A stretch of 64,000 bases of DNA from the NCBI RefSeq assembly GCF_003865135.1, contig NZ_BHZC01000001.1:6262001-6326000 (forward strand), given 5' to 3'. A program made the position numbers and the translations under genes. This DNA is from Streptomyces chrestomyceticus JCM 4735. Lineage in GTDB: Bacteria; Actinomycetota; Actinomycetes; Streptomycetales; Streptomycetaceae. This document shows, one piece after another, positions 7,708 through 15,758 of the stretch (positions are counted from its first letter, which is position 1; every line of letters begins with the position of its first letter). Under the pieces are notes generated by a model. It searched no databases, was not told the DNA's origin, and saw nothing but the letters and a program-made list of their open reading frames with translations.

Positions 7708-9249
7708 TCAGGGCTTCTCCAAGCGCAGGGCGAGGGCAGGGCAGCGGCTGACCGCGCGCTGGGCGCGCTGGTGGAGCCGGGGTGGGAGAGCGGTCTCCGG
7801 GAGGAGCGGGTAGCCGTCCGCGTCGAGACGTACGGCTTCGGGGAGGAGCCTGGCGCACAGGCCGTGCCCTTCGCACAGGGTCCAGTCCACCGCCAACCGG
7901 CCCGCGGCAGCCGTCGTGCCCGCGGTACCCGTGCCCGTACCGTCGGCCGCATCGGCTGTCTCCGGCGCGGGGAGGGGGAGGACACCGATGGTCTCCCGGC
8001 CGCATCCGCCGCCCAGGGTGTGCGCGGCGAGATCGTCCGGGAAGGCGTCCAAGGCGGAGAGCACGAACCGCACGGCGCCGTCGGGGTGTTTGCAGGCGCC
8101 GCGCCCGTTCGCGGTCTGCGTGGCACGCCGTACGCTCTCCAGCGCTTCCTGGCCGCCGCCCGCCAACGTGTCCGCCAGCGCGCTTGCCACGGAGGGCAGG
8201 CCCAGGCGGCAAGGCCCGCACTGGCCCGACGACTCAGCCGCGAGCCAGCGCGCTACGAGCAGGGTCTCGCCGAGCGGGCAAGTACCGGCGGGCACCGGCA
8301 GCACCGCGCCCGCGCCGAGCGCCCCGCCGCCGGCCGCGAGCGCTTCGCGGGTGACCACCGTTCCGTACGCGGTCGCGGCGGCCAGCCAGGCGCCGTGGTA
8401 GCCGCCCACGAGGACGCCGCCAGGGACCGGATCGGCGGCGCACGCCTGGAGGACGTACGGAAGCGGCACCCCGCTCGGCGCCTCGACGACGGCGGGGGAG
8501 GGCACCGCGCCGGACACGGTCAGGAGCAGGGTGCCGGGTTCGTGGGGCGCTCCGGTCGCGGCGTACCGGTGGGCGCCCGTCCGGGCCGCGACAGCGAGCT
8601 GGGCGAACGTCTCGGCGTTGGAGAAGAGCGTGGGCGCGCCGCCCAGTCCGGACTCCGCGGCCCGCACCCGCCGCCCCGGAGGCAGCGCAGGCCCGCCCTC
8701 CGCGGCCCGGATCAGCGCGGACGCCTCGCCGGAGACGAGCCGTTCCGGTACGCGGACGAGCCGGGCGCGCAACGACCGCCCGCGCCGCCGGTCGCTCAGA
8801 CCGCGTTCGGCCAGCGCGTCCCGCACCGAGCGCTCGGCCGCGTCCTTGGTCACCCCCACCACCAGCGTGCGAGCGCCGAGCGCGTCGGCGGCGAGCAGCG
8901 CGCCGTCCAGGACGAGGTGGGGCGCGCGGCACAGCAGGACGGTGTCCTTGCGGCAGGCGGGCTCGCCCTCGCAGCCGTTGACGACGACCGCGGGCCGGAC
9001 GCCGGAGCGCCGCGCGTGATGGGCCACCGCCTCCAGCTTCCGTACGAGGGGGAAGCCCGCGCCGCCACGGCCGCGCAGCGCGATGGCGCCGGCCAGCTCG
9101 GTCAGCCGGTCCGCCGACAGCGACGGCGGTGAGCCGTGGGTGAGCAGGTGGGCCCGGCGGTCGAGGCGCTCGGCCTCGTCGAAGCCCGCGGTCAGCCGGG
9201 GCGGGCCGATGGCCTGGACGGGCGGGACGTCGGGCAGCGGGCCGGTCAC
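7708..9249 (-). CDS. NuoF-like NADH/FMN-domain protein fused to a C-terminal [3Fe-4S]-type ferredoxin
   Basis: This 513-residue protein starts with an FMN/NADH region like NuoF (LRGRGGAGFPLVRKLE and NGCEGEPACRKD), continues through an SLBB-like middle (TLLLTVSGAV, VLVGGYHGAW), and has a cluster-binding domain with ESSGQCGPCRLGL and GACKHPDG. NuoF has SCGxCxPC at this point, so the first cluster Cys is Ser here. The last about 65 residues are a separate ferredoxin: CEGHGLC, DADGYPLLPE, SRCPALALRLE, resembling P450-type ferredoxins. The GTG start overlaps the stop of the haem membrane protein gene as GTGA, so both are co-translated. Likely role: electron transfer between NAD(P)H and the membrane partner; direction unknown. 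Confidence 0.8.
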   Translation of the reverse strand: MTGPLPDVPPVQAIGPPRLTAGFDEAERLDRRAHLLTHGSPPSLSADRLTELAGAIALRGRGGAGFPLVRKLEAVAHHARRSGVRPAVVVNGCEGEPACRKDTVLLCRAPHLVLDGALLAADALGARTLVVGVTKDAAERSVRDALAERGLSDRRRGRSLRARLVRVPERLVSGEASALIRAAEGGPALPPGRRVRAAESGLGGAPTLFSNAETFAQLAVAARTGAHRYAATGAPHEPGTLLLTVSGAVPSPAVVEAPSGVPLPYVLQACAADPVPGGVLVGGYHGAWLAAATAYGTVVTREALAAGGGALGAGAVLPVPAGTCPLGETLLVARWLAAESSGQCGPCRLGLPSVASALADTLAGGGQEALESVRRATQTANGRGACKHPDGAVRFVLSALDAFPDDLAAHTLGGGCGRETIGVLPLPAPETADAADGTGTGTAGTTAAAGRLAVDWTLCEGHGLCARLLPEAVRLDADGYPLLPETALPPRLHQRAQRAVSRCPALALRLEKP

Positions 9250-10235
9250 GACCGGCTCCTGCCGTGCGAGGCGGGCTGCGCCCATACGGGGTGGAGGGCG
9301 TGCGGTCCGTACGGCGGCGAGGAGGTCGGGTAGGGGGGCGCGGGAGACGGGTGTGGAGGCGGTGGTGGGGTGTCGGCAGTACGGGCGCGGAGGCGGGCCC
9401 GTAGGACGCGCGGGAGGAAGGCGCGTGCCAGGAGGGCGGCGGCGACGGCCGCCAGGCACAGCGCGTACCCGGTGGTGACCCACCCGGAGGGGGCACGCCC
9501 GGCCTTCAGGCCGTGGACGAGCGCCAGACACCAGGCCGGGTACGCGCAGGCGTGCAGGGCGCGCCAGCGCTCCGAGGCCCGGCCGCGGCCGGCGAAGGCG
9601 CTGCGGAGCGCGCCGGTCGCGGCGGCCAGCACCATCAGGTAGCCGGCCACGGCGCCGAAGCCGATCAGCGCGGAAGCCCCGGCGGGCGTCCTGGTGAACG
9701 GCAGCACCGCGTTCAGTACGTGCGCGTGCCCCTCGGCTACCTTGACCGCGATGTGCAGGGCCAGGAAGCCGAGCGAGGCGGTGCCGAGGGCCCGGTGGAC
9801 GCCCTGGGCGAGTAGCCGGCTGCGGGGCAGCAGGAGCGTACGGCCCGCGGCGACCAGCCCCCAGACGACGGCGGCCGTGAGGGAGACGAGCGTCAGTACA
9901 CCGCCCGTGAAGTCGAGGAAGCCGCGCAGCGGGGCGGTCCCGGAGAGCAGGAGGAGAGCGAGGGCGGCGACGGCTCCGGCGGCGACTGCGGGGCGGCGGC
10001 GCAGACGCGGACGGCGCGGGATCGGGCGGCGCGGGACGGAGGCCGGGGCCGTCGCCGGGCAGGGAGGGGCGGTGTGGCGCGGGCCGTCCCGGGGGCCATG
10101 ACGGCGCGGGCCGGGGGACGGGCGGGACAGACCCGGGAGACGGACGGGGAGGCGGACGGAGAGGCGGACCGGGAGGCGGGGTAAGCCAGGGGGCCGCGGG
10201 CCGGAGGCGGCACGGCTCTTGCGGTGGGGACGCAT
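9246..10235 (-). CDS. Ferric-reductase-like haem membrane protein (cytochrome b domain)
   Basis: This 329-residue protein has a Pro/Arg-rich N-terminal tail of about 85 residues, then about six hydrophobic helices. Candidate b-haem ligands are the His residues in HRALGTASLGFLALHIAVK and in RWRALHACAYPAWCLALVHG, matching the ferric-reductase-like transmembrane domain. The Pro-rich C-terminal tail is cytoplasmic-looking. ATG 10235 is the only standard start ahead of the first helix. Codon 18 is TTA (10182-10184), predicting bldA dependence for this gene and, through the GTGA overlap, the downstream NuoF-like gene. Arg-rich repeats (VRLPVRL) in the tail come from a short tandem DNA repeat. Confidence 0.78.
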   Translation of the reverse strand: MRPHRKSRAASGPRPPGLPRLPVRLSVRLPVRLPGLSRPSPGPRRHGPRDGPRHTAPPCPATAPASVPRRPIPRRPRLRRRPAVAAGAVAALALLLLSGTAPLRGFLDFTGGVLTLVSLTAAVVWGLVAAGRTLLLPRSRLLAQGVHRALGTASLGFLALHIAVKVAEGHAHVLNAVLPFTRTPAGASALIGFGAVAGYLMVLAAATGALRSAFAGRGRASERWRALHACAYPAWCLALVHGLKAGRAPSGWVTTGYALCLAAVAAALLARAFLPRVLRARLRARTADTPPPPPHPSPAPPYPTSSPPYGPHALHPVWAQPASHGRSRS

Positions 10236-10597
10236 GCGGAAAAAGTAGGGCGGTGCGGGGTCGGGACGGCGGGCTTTGCGTAAGCGGCGTGCTGCGGGGC
10301 GGCGCGCTGCTACCGTCGGCTGTCGGGCTTGTTCGAAGGAGTCCGTACGGGCTCGGCCGAGGAGGTCCGCCCGTACTGCGGAGGTTCGTCGGGCTCGGCC
10401 GAAGAGAGGTCCGTCCGGACCGGGGAGGCCCGTCGGGGCTCGTCCGAGGAAGCACGGGAGGGCGGCCGCGGACGCCCGCCACCAGCCCTCGTCCGGCCTC
10501 CGTCCCGCCCCGGAGACCCCCGCCCGCCAGGCCGCCGCCCGTTCCGCGGTTGGACGGCTCCCAGCGGGCCCGGCGGCCCCTGCGGTACCCTGACGCC
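10236..10597. other. Gene-free 360-bp stretch with degenerate repeats
   Basis: No convincing coding frame. Between about 10325 and 10456 there are four imperfect copies of a GGGCTCGGCCGAGGAGGTCCG-like unit (starts near 10325, 10349, 10391 and 10435). The frames open through it are Gly/Arg/Pro-rich and look like GC bias only. The right end carries the leuS promoter region. Confidence 0.5.
10586..10591 (+). promoter_or_regulatory. -10 element for the leuS leader transcript
   Basis: TACCCT lies 6 nt before the ATG of the leader peptide, so the transcript probably starts at or next to that ATG (leaderless leader peptide). No good -35 is seen at the right distance. Confidence 0.5.
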
Positions 10598-10636
10598 ATG
10601 CGTGCCGTACGCCTTCTGCTTAGCGGGCCGCGCTGA
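10598..10636 (+). CDS. leuS leader peptide with a Leu run
   Basis: This 12-codon ORF encodes MRAVRLLLSGPR. Three consecutive Leu codons (CTT CTG CTT, 10613-10621) include two copies of CTT, a rare codon in high-GC genomes. A -10 hexamer sits 6 nt upstream, and two hairpins follow, the second an intrinsic terminator, before leuS. This is the classical layout of ribosome-mediated attenuation: stalling at Leu codons when charged tRNA-Leu is low would favour an alternative fold and read-through into leucyl-tRNA synthetase. Confidence 0.8.
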   Translation: MRAVRLLLSGPR

Positions 10637-10677
10637 TCAGTACCGACCGGTGAGCTTCCGGTCGGCATCGGCGCGGC
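10627..10677 (+). ncRNA. Attenuator leader RNA: anti-terminator and pause hairpin segments
   Basis: Hairpin CCGACCGG/CCGGTCGG (10643-10650 with 10658-10665, loop 7 nt) follows the leader peptide stop. Separately, GCCGCGC (10627-10633) can pair with GCGCGGC (10671-10677), immediately ahead of the terminator stem. The competing pairings suggest a switch; which is the anti-terminator was not resolved by folding. Confidence 0.5.
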
Positions 10678-10679
10678 GT

Positions 10680-10708
10680 CCCCTCCTGTGCGAGGGGTCT
10701 TTTTGTTT
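10680..10708 (+). terminator. leuS attenuator terminator
   Basis: CCCCTC/GAGGGG stem (10680-10685 with 10692-10697, loop CTGTGC) is followed by TCTTTTTGTTT. A T-run this good is unusual in Streptomyces, and it lies 65 nt before leuS, downstream of the Leu leader peptide. Confidence 0.85.
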
Positions 10709-10772
10709 CCGCAAAAGTCGCACTTTTTCGCAGTAGCCGCAGGCAGAGACGACCGATGGAGCTTTGAGGACG

Positions 10773-13646
10773 ATGACCGAGACGACTTCGGCTGCCGAGG
10801 TGGCAGCGCCGCACCGCTACACGGCAGCGCTGGCCGCCGACATCGAGGCGCGCTGGCAGGACTTCTGGGAGGCGGAGGGCACGTACGAGGCCCCGAACCC
10901 GAAGGGCGACCTGGCGGGCGACCCGGAGCTGGTGGCCAAGCCCAAGAAGTTCATCATGGACATGTTCCCGTACCCCTCGGGTGCGGGCCTGCACGTGGGC
11001 CACCCGCTCGGCTTCATCGCGACCGACGTGTACGGCCGCCACCTGCGCATGACCGGCCACAACGTGCTGCACACCCTGGGCTTCGACGCCTTCGGCCTGC
11101 CCGCCGAGCAGTACGCCGTGCAGACCGGCACGCACCCGCGCGTCTCCACCGAGGCCAACATCGTCAACATGCGGCGCCAACTGCGCCGGCTGGGCCTGGG
11201 CCACGACCCGCGCCGCTCCGTCGAGACGATCGACCCGGACTACTACAAGTGGACCCAGTGGATCTTCGTCCAGATCTTCAACTCCTGGTACGACGCCGAC
11301 GCGAAGAAGGCGCGCCCCATCGCGGAGCTGGTGGCGCAGTTCGAGGCCGGAGAGCGTACGACGCCGGACGGGCGCCCCTGGAGTGCGCTGAGCGCCGCCG
11401 AGCGCGCCGAGATCCTGGGTGAGTACCGCCTGGCGTACGCCTCGGACGCGCCGGTCAACTGGTGCCCCGGCCTGGGCACCGTGCTGGCCAACGAGGAGGT
11501 CACCGCCGAGGGCCGGTCCGAGCGCGGGAACTACCCGGTCTTCAAGGCCAAGCTGCGCCAGTGGAACATGCGCATCACCGCCTACGCGGACCGCCTGCTG
11601 GAGGACCTGGACGGGCTGGACTGGCCGGACGCCATCAAGCTGCAGCAGCGCAACTGGATCGGCCGGTCCGAGGGCGCGCGGGTGGACTTCCCCGTAGGGG
11701 ACGAGAAGATCACCGTCTTCACCACCCGCCAGGACACCCTGTTCGGCGCCACCTACATGGTGCTGGCGCCCGAGCACGAGCTGGTCTCCGGCGAGCGTTC
11801 GATCGTCCCGGACGCCTGGCCCGAGGGCACCCACGAGGTCTGGACCGGCGGGTACGGCACCCCGGCCGAGGCCGTCGCCGCCTACCGCAAGCAGGCCGCG
11901 GCCAAGTCGGACGTCGAGCGGCAGGCCGAGGCCAAGGACAAGACCGGCGTCTTCACCGGCGCGTACGCGACCAACCCGGTCAGCGGCGAGCGCGTCCCGG
12001 TCTTCATCGCCGACTACGTGCTGATGGGCTACGGCACCGGCGCGATCATGGCCGTCCCGGCGCACGACAGCCGCGACTTCGCCTTCGCGCGCGCCTTCGA
12101 ACTGCCCATGCGCTGTGTCGTGGAGCCGTCGGACGGCCGTGACCAGGACCCCGCCACCTGGGACGAGGCCTTCGACTCGTACGAGGCGAGGATCGTCAAC
12201 TCGGCGGGCGCCGGCATCACGCTGGACGGCCTGACCGTCCCGGACGCCAAGATCAAGATCACCGAGTGGCTGGCCGCCAACGGCATCGGCGAGGGCACCG
12301 TCAACTTCCGCCTGCGCGACTGGCTGTTCAGCCGCCAGCGCTACTGGGGCGAGCCCTTCCCGATCGTCTACGACGAGGACGGCGTCGCGCACGCGCTGCC
12401 CGAGTCGATGCTGCCGCTGCAGCTTCCCGAGGTCGACGACTACTCGCCGCGCACCTTCGACCCGGACGACGCCGACACCCAGCCCGAGACCCCGCTGTCC
12501 CGTAACGAGGACTGGGTCAACGTCGAGCTGGACCTGGGCGACGGCCCGAAGAAGTACCGCCGCGAGACCAACACCATGCCCAACTGGGCCGGTTCCTGCT
12601 GGTACGAGCTGCGCTACACCGACCCGCGCAACGACACCGCGCTGGTCGACCCGGAGGTCGAGCAGTACTGGATGGGCCCGCGCGAGGGGCAGCCGCACGG
12701 CGGCGTCGACCTGTACGTGGGCGGCCAGGAGCACGCCGTACTGCACCTGCTGTACGCGCGGTTCTGGTCCAAGGTGCTGCACGACCTGGGGCACATCGCG
12801 TCCTCCGAGCCGTTCCACAAGCTGTACAACCAGGGCATGATCCAGGCGTTCGTCTACCGGGACAGCCGTGGCATCGCCGTACCGGCCGCCGAGGTGGAAG
12901 AGCGCGACGGCGCGTACTACTACCAGGGCGAGAAGGTCAGCCGCGTCCTGGGCAAGATGGGCAAGTCCCTGAAGAACGCCGTCACGCCCGACGAGATCTG
13001 TGAGGAGTACGGCGCGGACACCCTGCGCCTGTACGAGATGGCGATGGGCCCGCTGGACGTCTCGCGGCCGTGGGACACCCGCGCCGTGGTCGGCCAGTAC
13101 CGCCTGCTCCAGCGGCTGTGGCGCAACGTCGTGGACGAGGCGACCGGCGAAGCCACCGTCGTCGACACCGAGCCGGACGAGGACACGCTGCGCGCGCTGC
13201 ACAAGGCGATCGACGGCGTCAACCAGGACCTGGCCAACCTGCGCTTCAACACCGCCATCGCCAAGGTGACGGAGCTGAACAACCACCTGACCAAGGCGGG
13301 CGGCCCGGTCTCGCGCTCGGTGGCCGAGCGCCTGGTGCTGCTGGTCGCCCCGCTGGCCCCGCACATCGCCGAGGAACTGTGGCGCAAGCTGGGCCACACC
13401 GACTCGGTCGTCCACCAGGACTTCCCCGTCGCCGACCCGGCCTACGTGGTCGACGAGACCGTGACCTGCGTCGTGCAGATCAAGGGCAAGGTCAAGGCGC
13501 GCCTGGAGGTCTCGCCGGCCGTCTCGGACGCGGACCTGGAGGCGGCGGCGCTGGCGGACCCGGCGGTCGTGGCGGCCCTGGGCGATGCGGGCATCCGCAA
13601 GGTGATCGTGCGGGCGCCGAAGCTGGTGAACATCGTCCCCGCGTGA
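10773..13646 (+). CDS. leuS: Leucyl-tRNA synthetase
   Basis: This 957-residue class I synthetase charges tRNA-Leu in the cytoplasm. The HIGH-type motif is HVGH at 74-77 (within [15 protein letters not shown]), and the KMSKS loop reads KMGKS at 728-732. The editing domain lies between, and the C-terminal anticodon-binding and tail regions end in [15 protein letters not shown]. Length is normal for actinobacteria. ATG 10773 is chosen over the in-frame TTG 10764; GGAG at 10758-10761 or GAGG at 10766-10769 could serve as ribosome site, neither ideally spaced. Expression is probably controlled by the Leu leader peptide and terminator upstream. Confidence 0.97.
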   Translation: MTETTSAAEVAAPHRYTAALAADIEARWQDFWEAEGTYEAPNPKGDLAGDPELVAKPKKFIMDMFPYPSGAGLHVGHPLGFIATDVYGRHLRMTGHNVLHTLGFDAFGLPAEQYAVQTGTHPRVSTEANIVNMRRQLRRLGLGHDPRRSVETIDPDYYKWTQWIFVQIFNSWYDADAKKARPIAELVAQFEAGERTTPDGRPWSALSAAERAEILGEYRLAYASDAPVNWCPGLGTVLANEEVTAEGRSERGNYPVFKAKLRQWNMRITAYADRLLEDLDGLDWPDAIKLQQRNWIGRSEGARVDFPVGDEKITVFTTRQDTLFGATYMVLAPEHELVSGERSIVPDAWPEGTHEVWTGGYGTPAEAVAAYRKQAAAKSDVERQAEAKDKTGVFTGAYATNPVSGERVPVFIADYVLMGYGTGAIMAVPAHDSRDFAFARAFELPMRCVVEPSDGRDQDPATWDEAFDSYEARIVNSAGAGITLDGLTVPDAKIKITEWLAANGIGEGTVNFRLRDWLFSRQRYWGEPFPIVYDEDGVAHALPESMLPLQLPEVDDYSPRTFDPDDADTQPETPLSRNEDWVNVELDLGDGPKKYRRETNTMPNWAGSCWYELRYTDPRNDTALVDPEVEQYWMGPREGQPHGGVDLYVGGQEHAVLHLLYARFWSKVLHDLGHIASSEPFHKLYNQGMIQAFVYRDSRGIAVPAAEVEERDGAYYYQGEKVSRVLGKMGKSLKNAVTPDEICEEYGADTLRLYEMAMGPLDVSRPWDTRAVVGQYRLLQRLWRNVVDEATGEATVVDTEPDEDTLRALHKAIDGVNQDLANLRFNTAIAKVTELNNHLTKAGGPVSRSVAERLVLLVAPLAPHIAEELWRKLGHTDSVVHQDFPVADPAYVVDETVTCVVQIKGKVKARLEVSPAVSDADLEAAALADPAVVAALGDAGIRKVIVRAPKLVNIVPA

Positions 13647-13699
13647 CGCGCTGATCCCGGCGCCGGGGCCCTTCGGGGCGTGGCTAAGGGATGACCACT

Positions 13700-13742
13700 A
13701 CGGGCAGGTTGGGGGTTCGAAGGGAACCCCCGACCTGCCCGT
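13700..13742. terminator. Strong terminator downstream of leuS
   Basis: A 19-bp stem (13700-13718 with 13724-13742, one G-T pair) with a 5-nt loop starts 54 nt after the leuS stop. It is nearly symmetric and could end transcription from either side. Confidence 0.75.
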
Positions 13743-13809
13743 GGCGTTTACGGTGGAAGAGCCGGGACCCCGGCGCCGCCCACCGTGCCGTTGCCATCGA
13801 GGAGAAACC

Positions 13810-14559
13810 ATGGAAGCCGTCGCCGCGATCTTCGGGCTCCTCTTCCTGCTGCTCGTCGCGGCCGGCGTCTTCGTCACGGTCAAGGCCGTCAAGGCGGCCA
13901 AGCGCGGGGTGGACCGCGGCGTGGCACAGGCGCGCCGGACCGTCGAGGACACCACCCTCCGGGCCCGCCAGTTCACCCAGCCCGGTGTGGCCGGTGAGCT
14001 GGCCCAGTTGCGGCTGTCGCTGCGTACGTCCATGCGGGCCACCCAGGACGCGCTGCACACCGGCGCCGAGCGGGACACCTCGCTGACCGAGGCGCTGGGC
14101 CTCTTCGAGCGCCTCAGCGCCCACGGCCACGAGCTGGACGACGAACTCAAGCGGCTGGAGCGGGAGCCCGACAAGGCCAGCATCACGGCCCGGCTGCCCG
14201 AGCTGCGCGAGCGGCTGGATCGCATCACGCACTCCGCGGAGTCGCTGCGCTGGGCCGCCCGGGACCGCGCGCGGCAGTTCGCCGACGACGACCTCGCCGC
14301 GCTCGGCGAGCAGATCGACATGGAGGCCGGGGCGCTGCGGCACTGGTCGAAGGAGCCGCTGGAGGACCGCATCGAGGCGTCCGGGGGTGCGTCGGCGACC
14401 GCCGGGGCGGGGGCGTCCGGGGCTGCTCCTGAAGGGGCGGCGGGGCGGAAGCCGTGGGGGCCCGCCGAGGACGAGAAGCCTGCCATCACGGCCCGGGACC
14501 CGCGTACGCAGCCCACGTACGCATGGCAGAAGGCGCCGCGTACGGAGCGGACGACCTGA
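13810..14559 (+). CDS. Membrane-anchored coiled-coil protein of unknown function
   Basis: This 249-residue protein starts at ATG 13810 with GAGGAGA about 5 nt upstream. A single N-terminal hydrophobic helix (about residues 3-25, AIFGLLFLLLVAAGVFVTV) is followed by a basic segment (KAVKAAKRGVDRG), so the bulk is cytoplasmic. Residues about 55-190 are charged and helical with regular Leu/Arg/Glu spacing, probably coiled coil. The C-terminal about 60 residues are Ala/Gly/Pro-rich and disordered. Architecture resembles membrane-tethered scaffold proteins. I do not recognise a named family. Confidence 0.75.
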   Translation: MEAVAAIFGLLFLLLVAAGVFVTVKAVKAAKRGVDRGVAQARRTVEDTTLRARQFTQPGVAGELAQLRLSLRTSMRATQDALHTGAERDTSLTEALGLFERLSAHGHELDDELKRLEREPDKASITARLPELRERLDRITHSAESLRWAARDRARQFADDDLAALGEQIDMEAGALRHWSKEPLEDRIEASGGASATAGAGASGAAPEGAAGRKPWGPAEDEKPAITARDPRTQPTYAWQKAPRTERTT

Positions 14560-14770
14560 GGGCGATGGGACGGAGGGCCTGAGGCGAAGGAAGCTGAGCG
14601 GCCGGGCAGGGAGCGCCGGTCGGACAGGTGATCCGGCGTGCGGCGGGCGGTCTGATCACGTCGGCCCGGGTGCGCAACCGGAAGCTGCTGCCGGGCGTCC
14701 TTACTCCGGGTCCGGCCGGTACCGGCGGATCTTGGCAGGGCCCGCACTGTCGGCTCCCGTGATCCCCGGA

Positions 14771-14776
14771 TAACCT
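14771..14776 (+). promoter_or_regulatory. -10 element of degV (leaderless start)
   Basis: TAACCT is 7 nt before ATG 14784 and no Shine-Dalgarno is present, so the mRNA likely begins at the start codon. Confidence 0.45.
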
Positions 14777-14783
14777 CCCAGTC

Positions 14784-15629
14784 ATGTCCCGCCATGTCGC
14801 GATCGTCACCGATTCAACGGCCTACCTGCCGCGGGCGGCACTGCGGCGCCACCGGATCACGGCGGTACCGCTCACCGTCGTCCTCGGTGACCAGGCCCTG
14901 GAGGAGGGCACCGAGATCTCGGCGAGATCGGTCGCCCAGGCCCTGCAGAAGCGCAAGTACGTGACGACATCGCGGCCGAGCCCCGAGGCCTTCGCGTCCA
15001 CCTACCGGGCCATCGCCGAGGCGGGCGCCGAGAGCATCGTTTCGCTCCACCTGTCCTCGGAGTTCTCCGGCACGTACGACGCGGCGGTACTGGCGGCCGC
15101 CGAGGCCCCCGTACCGGTGCGGGTCGTGGACACCGGCATGGTCGCCATGGCGCTCGGTTTCTGCGCCCTGGCGGCGGCCGAGGCCGCGGAGACCGGTGGC
15201 AGCCTGGACGAGGCGGTGGCCGCGGCCGAGAAGCGTGCCGAGCAGACGTCCGCCTACTTCTACGTCGACACCCTCGACTACCTGCGACGGGGCGGCCGGA
15301 TCGGGGCGGCGCAGGCGCTCCTCGGCTCGGCCCTCGCGGTCAAGCCGCTGCTCCAGCTCGCCGAGGGGCGGATCGACCTGCTGGAGAAGGTCCGTACGGC
15401 GTCCAAGGCGATCGCCCGGCTGGAGGAGATCGCCGCGGAGCGGGCCGGGGAGGCACAGGTGGACATCGCCGTGCACCATCTCGCGGCGGCCGAACGGGCG
15501 GAGGCGCTCGCGGAACGGCTGCGGGAGCGGGTGCCGGGGCTGGCCGAGCTGCATGTGAGCGAGGTGGGAGCGGTGATCGGGGCGCACACGGGGCCGGGGC
15601 TGCTGGGGGTTGTGGTCTCGCCGCGTTAG
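14784..15629 (+). CDS. DegV family fatty-acid-binding protein
   Basis: This 281-residue DegV/FakB-type protein binds a fatty acid, in other bacteria presenting it to the FakA kinase. Family hallmarks are IVTDSTAYLP at the N-terminus, TSRPSPEAF, SLHLSSEFSGTYDAA, VVDTGMVAMALGF, YVDTLDYLRRGGRIG and the C-terminal GAVIGAHTGPGLLGVVV. No FakA partner gene lies nearby in the window. The start has no ribosome site but has a -10-like TAACCT 7 nt upstream. The next genes, comEA-comEC, are its usual Streptomyces neighbours. Ligand identity is unknown. Confidence 0.92.
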   Translation: MSRHVAIVTDSTAYLPRAALRRHRITAVPLTVVLGDQALEEGTEISARSVAQALQKRKYVTTSRPSPEAFASTYRAIAEAGAESIVSLHLSSEFSGTYDAAVLAAAEAPVPVRVVDTGMVAMALGFCALAAAEAAETGGSLDEAVAAAEKRAEQTSAYFYVDTLDYLRRGGRIGAAQALLGSALAVKPLLQLAEGRIDLLEKVRTASKAIARLEEIAAERAGEAQVDIAVHHLAAAERAEALAERLRERVPGLAELHVSEVGAVIGAHTGPGLLGVVVSPR

Positions 15630-15679
15630 GGCGGACGGCATCTTGCATTGGTGCGGACGATCTCCTTCGGGTGACGGAG

Positions 15680-15706
15680 TTATCCACAACGGACCGGTTA
15701 TCCCCG
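15680..15706. promoter_or_regulatory. Pair of DnaA-box-like sites upstream of comEA
   Basis: TTATCCACA (15680-15688) matches the DnaA box consensus exactly; TTATCCCCG (15698-15706) matches at seven of nine positions. They are in the same orientation, 9 bp apart, in the degV-comEA gap. Confidence 0.45.
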
Positions 15707-15744
15707 GGATTTGACGGGTCGCGGCGGGATCTGCGTGAAGTGTC

Positions 15745-15750
15745 TAACGT
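15745..15750 (+). promoter_or_regulatory. -10 element of comEA
   Basis: TAACGT lies 8 nt before ATG 15759, with no clear ribosome site, suggesting a leaderless transcript. TTGACG at 15711 is too far upstream to be its -35. Confidence 0.35.
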
Positions 15751-15758
15751 TCGTGGGC

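Noticed and set aside
7708..10668. A single 986-codon open frame on the minus strand
   Set aside because: It runs through a proven GTGA junction, the haem protein gene in another frame and the leuS leader. Only the part from GTG 9249 has family motifs; the rest is a GC-bias open frame.
15711..15716. TTG at 15711 as comEA start, or TTGACG as its -35
   Set aside because: No ribosome site for the TTG, and the distance to TAACGT (28 nt) is too long for a -35/-10 pair.
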